Shown: positions 7,724 to 13,078 of the stretch, piece by piece | Numbering within the stretch: position 1 is the first letter of the stretch | Layout: every line of letters starts with the position of its first letter | Origin: Candidatus Altimarinota bacterium | GTDB taxonomy: Bacteria; Patescibacteriota; Gracilibacteria; BD1-5; UBA6164 | DNA: 13,078 bases | Assembly: GCA_027066255.1 (NCBI GenBank) | Contig: JAMOOA010000076.1 | Location: 1-13,078 of the forward strand | Reading direction: 5' to 3' | The notes under the pieces: generated by a model | Told to the model about the DNA's origin: nothing | Databases searched by the model: none | What the model saw: only the letters and a program-made list of their open reading frames with translations | Program-made: the position numbers and the translations under genes

Positions 7724-9178
7724 ATGAGTAGTGTAAAAGAAACCGTTATCAGTTTCAAGTGAGTAGATTTTTACTATGACCTCAAGAGACCTATTCTCGA
7801 AGAAGTGGGGTTCAATGTAAGAAAGGGCTCAAAGATAACACTTATGGGACAAAACGGAGCAGGGAAATCCACAATTTTTAAATTGATAAATGGAGAAATA
7901 CAACCAAATATAGGGAATGTACATGTGGACAAGAAGTTTACTATTGCAACAGGATATCAGGTCGTTCTTGCTGAGGATAAAAGCCTTACGGTAGAGCAGT
8001 TTTTTATCAAATACCTGAATGATGATTCTATTCGTAATACAGATAGAAAGATAGCAGAGGTTTTGGACGCAGTAAATCTAAAAGCAAAACTCGATAAGAA
8101 AGTCGAAGACTTTTCTGGAGGACAACAAGCGAGACTACTTCTTGCTGCTGCACTGATACAAAATCCTGATATACTTCTTTTGGATGAACCAACTAATAAT
8201 CTTGATTCAGATGGAATTTACCATTTGACGGAGTTTTTAAAAAATTATACAAACACTGTTTTGGTTATCTCCCATGACGCCGACTTCCTCAATAGTTTTA
8301 CTGATGGAGTGCTATATCTCGATGTTCACACAAAGAGAGTAGAACAATTTGTAGGGGATTATCATGATGTAGTAGAACAAATAAAGAAGAAAATAGAGAA
8401 AGATAATATGGCAAATGCGAGACTCAAAAAAGAAGCACAAGCCAAAAAAGATCAAGCAAATGTCTTTGCTCATAAATGAGGAAAACTCAGAGCTGTAGCC
8501 AAGAAAATGAAAGAAGCAGCAGCAGAGATGGAAGACGATATGGTAGATAATAGAAAAGAAGATAAGGCTATCAAGAGTTTTACAATTCCTCTTCAAGAAG
8601 GTATAGGAGGAGTACTTCTTGATATCAAGTCTGTACATATCATCAAAGATGATGAAGTAACGGTAAAACCAGTAGATGTACAACTGAGAAAAGATGACCA
8701 TCTCCAAGTCGCTGGACCCAATGGAGTTGGAAAAACAACACTCTTAGAAAAAATAGTAAATGGTGATGAAGATGGTTGTATTGTCGGTGAAGGAGTGAAG
8801 ATAGGATACTATAGACAAGACTTTTCTAATCTTGATTTTAATCAAACAGTATATGATTGTCTCAGAGAAGTAGCTTCTCAGGAAATGCCAGAACAAAAGA
8901 TGAGGGCAACAGCTGCAGGTTTCCTTATCACATGAGATATTATGAAATCAACGATAGGGAGTCTCTCAGAATGACAAAAATGACTCGTTGCTTTTTGTAG
9001 ACTCGTATTTCTTGAGCCAGGGATACTTATCCTTGATGAACCGACGAACCATATAAACTTTAGACATATCCCAATTATTGCTGAAGCGCTCAATAGTTTC
9101 GAAGGAGGAATGATTCTTGTTTCTCATGTTGATGAATTTGTTTGGCAGATACGTATGGATCAGTATTTGGACTTGTAG
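7724..9178 (+). CDS. ABC-F family ATPase (ribosome-associated translation factor)
   Basis: A 484-residue protein with two ABC ATPase domains in one chain and no membrane segment, as in ABC-F proteins that act in the ribosomal E site. Five TGA codons are read as Gly. Domain 1: Walker A GQNGAGKST (42-50), Q-loop GYQ, signature FSGGQQ (130-135), Walker B LLLDEPTNNLD, H-loop ISHD. A charged helical linker (about residues 200-285) follows. Domain 2: Walker A GPNGVGKTT (331-339), signature LSEGQ (414-418) whose Gly is a TGA codon, Walker B LILDEPTNHIN, H-loop VSHVDEF. Domain 2 departs from the usual NHLD and SHDxxF. The start ATG 7724 gives a normal N-terminus (ISFKGVDFYY). Whether it is housekeeping (EttA/Uup-like) or confers ribosome protection cannot be told. 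Confidence 0.92.
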
Positions 9179-9212
9179 TACATCAAAAATTCATTTTTAG
9201 TTCAGGAGAGAC

Positions 9213-9225
9213 TTGTATTATATAA
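9213..9225 (+). promoter_or_regulatory. Possible -10 region before the lipoprotein gene
   Basis: An AT-rich element TTGTATTATATAA lies about 28 bases upstream of ATG 9253 in the 74-bp gap after the ABC-F stop. It contains overlapping -10-like hexamers (TATTAT, TATATA). No clear -35 box or terminator for the ABC-F gene is seen, so read-through from upstream is equally possible. Confidence 0.3.
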
Positions 9226-9252
9226 GAGATTTATTTTACTTACCTATTTCTT

Positions 9253-10116
9253 ATGAAATATGTATATATAATTTTTCTCTTATTTTTTGTTTCTTCTTGT
9301 TGATTCGACGAAGATAATAAAGAGAAGGGAATTGGGCAAAATGTTATTGAACAAATAGGAGAACAGTCTCTTGATAGGGCTCTTGAAACGGCATTTGTCG
9401 CTTCTATCTCAGGCACTGAAGGAGAAGAAGACTTTTGACAGAAAGAGATTTTCTTGTGAGAGAACTCTCAAGAGGATATAAAGGAATGAAGCTTGAAAGA
9501 AGGCAGTATTCTTGATAAGCAAGAGATGGTGATCTCTTCTCAAAAAATGGATTTTCTTGGTGAAGAAATACTCCAACAAAAGCAAAATCAAGCAAGAAAA
9601 GAAGAGATACTTCAGCTTGCAGAAGAGAAGAAGAAAAAAGAATTTTTGGCAAATCAAGAAGAGCAAAAGCGATTAGAAGCTGCTGAAAAACAAAGACAGA
9701 TAGAATCTACGAGGAATGCTGAAATGAAAAGACAACAAGAAAAACAAAAGCAAGCAGAACTTACAAGGAAAGCAAATGCGCAAGCACAAATAAATAAGCA
9801 AAGAGAAGCAGAAAGAAAAAAACAGGCAGATCAAGCCCAAAAAGCTCAAGCAATTCAAAATGAACAAAATAGGCTTGCAGCTGAAAAGACCCAAAAAGAT
9901 AGACTTGCAGCACAAGTACAATCTGTAAAGGATGCAAGGATTGCAAAACAAAAAGTAAGAGAAGAAGCGCTTGCAAGAAAGAAAGAACAAGAGAGACAAG
10001 TGGAGATAGCAAAGAAAGTAGAGGCTGAAAGAATACTCAAAAAATTGAACGAGGAGAAAAAAAGGAGGCAGGAAGAAGCAATGAAAAAAGCGAGAACAAG
10101 AACGAGAGCTAGTTAG
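9253..10116 (+). CDS. Putative lipoprotein with a long Lys/Gln/Ala-rich coiled coil
   Basis: A 287-residue protein with four TGA codons read as Gly. The N-terminus is a lipoprotein signal: MK, a hydrophobic stretch, then VSSC with lipidated Cys16; the +1 Gly is a TGA (9301-9303). An acidic segment (about 17-95) follows, then roughly 190 residues of continuous charged helix rich in Lys, Gln, Glu, Ala and Arg with heptad-like spacing, ending basic (KKARTRTRAS). The long helix resembles TolA-like or cell-wall-spanning stalks in composition only; no family is assigned. Such a helix could reach across the cell wall or contact a host surface. It precedes the redox fusion gene by 17 bp on the same strand, so the two may be expressed together. 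No Shine-Dalgarno is evident at ATG 9253. Confidence 0.78.
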
Positions 10117-10133
10117 TATTTTAACATCAAGAG

Positions 10134-11765
10134 ATGAAAAAATTTATGAATATATTGTGATATATTTTAATAGGAGGACTCTTATTTATAGTGAGTCTTG
10201 TTAATATAGAAAAGATAGTCCACCTAGATCTTCCTAATATATATACGGTTTTACTATTTCTTTATATTTTAGTAGCCATATCAATAATTATTTTGTCAAG
10301 AATGATGAGAAAACCTTTTTCGAGAGAGATACTTTATATCATGAGATTTATCTTACTGTTCTCTAGTTTGCTACTTCCCTGAATATTTATAAATCACAAT
10401 TTTTTGGTAGAACATTTATGAGAAAGTAATCTATATTTAAGAGCATATGGAAAGGTAGCAATGTGGTACTTCGCTATGGCTTTAGTTGTTTCCCCAGTCT
10501 TACAATATGTTAAAAAGACTATATGGAGAGAATATATTATTTTTTCAAGAAAAATATTATGAATTTTGTCCTTTATTTTTTTCTTAAAACATTGATTGGA
10601 GTACTTTTCCTTAGAGTATATATACCATGAACAATATTATATGGAAACCCCATATTTGGATTATGTTTTGGAGAATCTTCTTGTGAGGTATGACGCTTTA
10701 AGTTGAAGTGTTGCTTGAATACTAATGCTTGTTCTATGACTCACTTCTAATAAATTTAGTGTAAGATTTTTATGAAAAAAATGGAAGATTCTACAGTTAT
10801 TAGTTTTTCCTGCTTTTTTAATCTCAGCTGTTCATATAGCTTTTGCTTCAAGATTTGAGTGATTCTATGTTTTTTTAATTTCTTTTGTTGTAATAATGAG
10901 GCTTGCTTGATATTTAAATAGGAAGCAAAGAAGAAGTTCATGAAAAATTATCTGATATAGATGTACTCCTTGCGGCTATATTTATAATGAAAAGATAGGA
11001 GACTTAGACTCAGGAATTATTCCTGGAACAAAATTTGAGGACATCCCAGATACTTGGAGTTGTCCGGTTTGTGGAGTTACAAAAGATGATTTTGAGCCAA
11101 TATATGAATGAGAAGAAATCCATTTAGATTCAAAAATTATCTGATATACTATGCTGACAAAAGATGTTTTAGAGTTAAAAATAGAAGTGAGGGGATGAGA
11201 AAATATACAAGTGAAACCAGGGCAGTTTGCAAATATTTACTATAAGGATGAGAATTGATGATTCTTTAGGTCGTATTCGGTAGTGGAGATAACAGAAAAT
11301 ATTTTAATTTTTTGTATAAAACTCAAGCCAAACTGAAGATGAAGTAGTATCCTGAGAAAACTCAATATCTGAGATGCTCTAATCTTTACATGAATCTTTG
11401 GAAAGTTTACTTTACAAGATACAGATAACCCAAGAGTGTTTATTGCTACTTGAACAGGGATTTCACCTATTATGAGTATGATAAGAAATACAGGAGGAAG
11501 GAAAAATTATTTATTTTTTGGAGTATCGTATAAAAAAGATTTATTTTATGTAGATCAAATACAAAAGATAAAGAACTTAAATTCTGAGATCTTTCTATCA
11601 AGAGAAGAAGATTTTGAATATAGATATTGAAGAATAGATTTATCAACATTTAATTTTTCAAAAGATACAGAATTCTACATTTGTGGTAGCTCATCTATGG
11701 TTGAATCAAATGTTGAATTTCTAGAGGAGAAGTGATATAAGGATATTTATTTTGAAAGATTTTAA
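10134..11765 (+). CDS. Ferric-reductase-like heme membrane domain / rubredoxin / FAD-NAD(P)H reductase fusion
   Basis: A 543-residue protein, continuous only when 25 TGA codons are read as Gly. Residues 1-265 form about seven hydrophobic helices of the YedZ/MsrQ type, with putative heme ligands His153 ([16 protein letters not shown]) and His234 ([11 protein letters not shown]). Residues 275-322 are a rubredoxin: CTPCGY (Cys277, Cys280) and CPVCG (Cys310, Cys313) bind one iron. Residues 335-543 are a ferredoxin-NADP reductase-like module: RSYS (379-382, FAD), GTGISP (440-445, NAD(P)H) and CGSSSM (517-522). The order suggests electron flow NAD(P)H to FAD to rubredoxin iron to heme to an acceptor across or in the membrane. 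The acceptor (Fe3+, O2, quinone or an oxidised protein) is unknown. ATG 10134 has weak upstream AAGAG. TTA and TGA use is higher than in the housekeeping genes. Confidence 0.9.
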
Positions 11766-11935
11766 AACTATAACTGTATACCATATATATGAAGGATTAC
11801 AGAAAAAAAGTGATAACAAAGAATTCCCCCCTTCTTCCCTTGATTTAAAAGCATATAATTACAATATTAAACTCGACTGAAGAAAAAAATTAGTTATATT
11901 CCATATATCACTTTATAAAAAGGTGGAAGATAATA
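11766..11935 (+). promoter_or_regulatory. Intergenic region with candidate promoter for the two-component operon
   Basis: These 170 bases contain no credible gene; the longest ATG frame is about 20 codons from 11789. TATAAT at 11854-11859 is a good -10 match but lacks an obvious -35. AGGTGG at 11921-11926 is the best Shine-Dalgarno in the right half of the window and lies 9 bases before ATG 11936. No terminator hairpin for the fusion gene is visible. Confidence 0.45.
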
Positions 11936-11971
11936 ATGAATATTAAACCTAAATATTTATGATTTATATAA
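11936..11971 (+). CDS. 11-codon ORF with a strong ribosome-binding site, in frame with the small membrane protein
   Basis: ATG 11936 follows AGGTGG by 9 bases and encodes 11 residues (MNIKPKYLGFI, Gly from TGA), then TAA at 11969-11971. The same frame then stays open to 12130 through a small membrane protein. It is therefore either a leader peptide, or the true 5' end of a 63-residue protein broken by one nonsense codon. The strong ribosome-binding site argues that translation does begin here. Confidence 0.35.
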
Positions 11972-11986
11972 GATAATAATATTTTT

Positions 11987-12130
11987 TTGAAAAAAACACT
12001 AAGAAATAAAGGAATAATTGCTATTATTATAGTAGTATTTCTACTTTTATTTATCTATTTTATGACTATTCTTTCAGAAGCAAGCACCTGTAGCGGGGTG
12101 AGAATGTATAGTTCAGAATGTAAAAAATAA
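11987..12130 (+). CDS. Small single-pass membrane protein with a C-terminal cysteine pair
   Basis: If translation restarts at TTG 11987, the product is 47 residues: a basic N-terminus (KKTLRNKG), one transmembrane helix (about residues 10-30), and a short tail with two cysteines nine residues apart (CSGVRMYSSEC). The positive-inside rule would place the tail outside the cell, where the cysteines could form a loop. TTG 11987 has no Shine-Dalgarno; the better one belongs to the in-frame ATG at 11936, separated from this ORF by a TAA. The stop at 12128-12130 lies only two bases before the response regulator ATG, which itself lacks a ribosome-binding site, so translational coupling is likely. It may be a truncated gene, or a small sensor or signal peptide of the two-component system. 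No homologue is recognised. Confidence 0.4.
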   Translation: MKKTLRNKGIIAIIIVVFLLLFIYFMTILSEASTCSGVRMYSSECKK

Positions 12131-12132
12131 TT

Positions 12133-12795
12133 ATGAAGATTCTTTTAATAGAAGATAATAAAGAAATATCTGATAATATTTCTAAAATACTAAGAATTAA
12201 AGACCGTGATTATAAAATTACTCAGGTCTTTGATGGAGAAGAGGCTATAAAAAGATTTTTACTTGAAAGTTTTGATTTTATATTGCTTGATTTGATGCTT
12301 CCAAAAATTGATGGTATTACTCTATGTGAGCGAATAAGATTAAAATCAAAAATCCCAATTATCATAATGACTGCAAGATGACAAGATGATGATAAAATAC
12401 TAGGATTAGAAAAAGGGGCAGATGATTATATTGTAAAACCTTTTAAAATCGAGGAATTATTTTTAAGAATTCAGAATATCTTAAAAAAAATTCATATTAA
12501 CCAAATAGAGAAATTTTGAGATGTAGAAATAAATTTTCTAGATAAAACTATAAAAAAATCTTGAAAAAGTATTAATCTAAAATTAAAAGAATTCCAAATT
12601 TTAGAAATTATTTACAGAAGAAAAACAATTTCCAGAGCAGATATTATTACCAATATATGGTGAGAGTGAGATTTATTCTCAGATGATAATAAACTTGATG
12701 TCTATATTTATAGCCTAAGAAAGAAGCTATGAAAGCACATAATAAAGACGATTAAGTGATTTGGTTATTCTATAAATAGGAATTATGAAATTTAA
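12133..12795 (+). CDS. OmpR/PhoB-family response regulator
   Basis: A 220-residue regulator with seven TGA codons read as Gly. The receiver domain has the acidic pair Glu7/Asp8, phospho-acceptor Asp53 ([13 protein letters not shown]), Thr80 and Lys102 (YIVKPF). The C-terminal winged helix-turn-helix (about residues 125-216) has the transactivation-loop and recognition-helix pattern ending YSLRKKLG and IKGFGYSI; the Gly of KLG and the first Gly of GFGY are TGA codons that fall on invariant family positions. It should bind direct-repeat DNA sites when phosphorylated by the kinase encoded next. Its ATG lies two bases after the small membrane ORF, with no ribosome-binding site, and its 3' end overlaps the kinase start by 11 bp. 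Target genes are unknown; the adjacent redox fusion is a reasonable guess. Confidence 0.93.
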
Positions 12796-13078
12796 AACAA
12801 GTACAAGAATTTCAATAATATTTTCAATATTTAATTTTTTTATAATTGTTGTACTACTTGTGGTGTTAAATATTTTTTTATTTTTTTCTTGGTATAATAA
12901 GGAGATTGAGGAATTAAGGGAAAGTAATATCATAACAGATATTTTGAATCAAACGTATAAGGAAGTTATTTCTGATGAACTAGAAAAGGATAAACTTAAT
13001 ATATTCCTTGAAAGTATGCTTGATTTGAATTTATTTGAGGAAAACAAGAAAGAATTATGAAAGTATAAGAAAGTTTTC
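12785..13078 (+). CDS. Sensor histidine kinase, N-terminal part (runs off the window)
   Basis: Ninety-eight codons are visible before the right edge, with one TGA (13058-13060) read as Gly. A basic N-terminus ([10 protein letters not shown]) leads into a long hydrophobic helix (about residues 9-36), then a charged segment rich in Glu, Asp and Lys that looks like the start of an extracytoplasmic sensor domain. No HAMP, His-box or ATPase motif is reached. The kinase call rests on gene order and architecture: it overlaps the end of an OmpR-type regulator by 11 bp, the standard arrangement for a cognate pair. ATG 12785 lies inside the last codons of the regulator, implying translational coupling. 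Confidence 0.8.

Noticed and set aside
8312..8707. A 131-codon minus-strand ORF within the ABC-F gene
   Set aside because: It lies wholly opposite a well-supported ATPase gene, has no family features, and arises from the Lys-rich linker read in reverse.
9404..10040. Several minus-strand Leu/Phe-rich ORFs that look like membrane proteins
   Set aside because: They are antisense shadows of the Lys/Gln/Glu-rich coiled-coil lipoprotein; Lys, Glu and Gln codons read in reverse give Phe, Leu and Ser.
11789..11848. A 19-residue ORF starting at ATG 11789
   Set aside because: No ribosome-binding site, no features, and length consistent with chance in AT-rich intergenic DNA.

Overview
The window comes from a bacterium that reads UGA as glycine (genetic code 25). 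This points to the Gracilibacteria/Absconditabacteria (BD1-5/SR1) branch of the candidate phyla radiation. With the standard code almost every gene appears chopped into fragments. With TGA = Gly the fragments fuse into full-length proteins, and many TGA codons fall on invariant family glycines: the GSPL block of GlmS, the LSEGQ signature of the ABC-F protein, the GTGxxP loop of the flavoprotein reductase, and KLG and GFGY of the response regulator. By hand I count about 77 in-frame TGA codons in 13 genes. The DNA is AT-rich, coding density is high, and Shine-Dalgarno sequences are mostly weak or absent.

Left part (1-3551): the end of an unknown charged protein; a fatty-acid hydroxylase/sterol-desaturase-type membrane protein; a convergent MsrQ/YedZ-like heme membrane protein whose stop codon directly abuts that of the hydroxylase; a membrane-anchored SAM methyltransferase; a perfect 20-bp tandem duplication; a membrane-anchored DsbA-like thiol oxidoreductase; and an unknown 122-residue protein.

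Central part (3585-9178), housekeeping: glmS (glucosamine-6-phosphate synthase); a DEAD-box RNA helicase with a DbpA-type RNA-binding domain and a Gly/Ser/Arg-rich tail, behind a structured 330-bp leader and followed by a strong intrinsic terminator; and an ABC-F translation factor.

Right part (9253-13078), accessory-looking and more AT-rich: a coiled-coil lipoprotein; a 543-residue fusion of a ferric-reductase-like heme membrane domain, a rubredoxin and an FAD/NAD(P)H reductase, which looks like a complete transmembrane electron wire in one chain; then a two-component system (OmpR-type regulator plus the start of its sensor kinase) preceded by a tiny membrane protein ORF interrupted by one in-frame TAA. 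The fusion protein and the interrupted small ORF ahead of the two-component system are the most noteworthy objects. No tRNA, rRNA, CRISPR array, transposase or prophage gene is recognisable.
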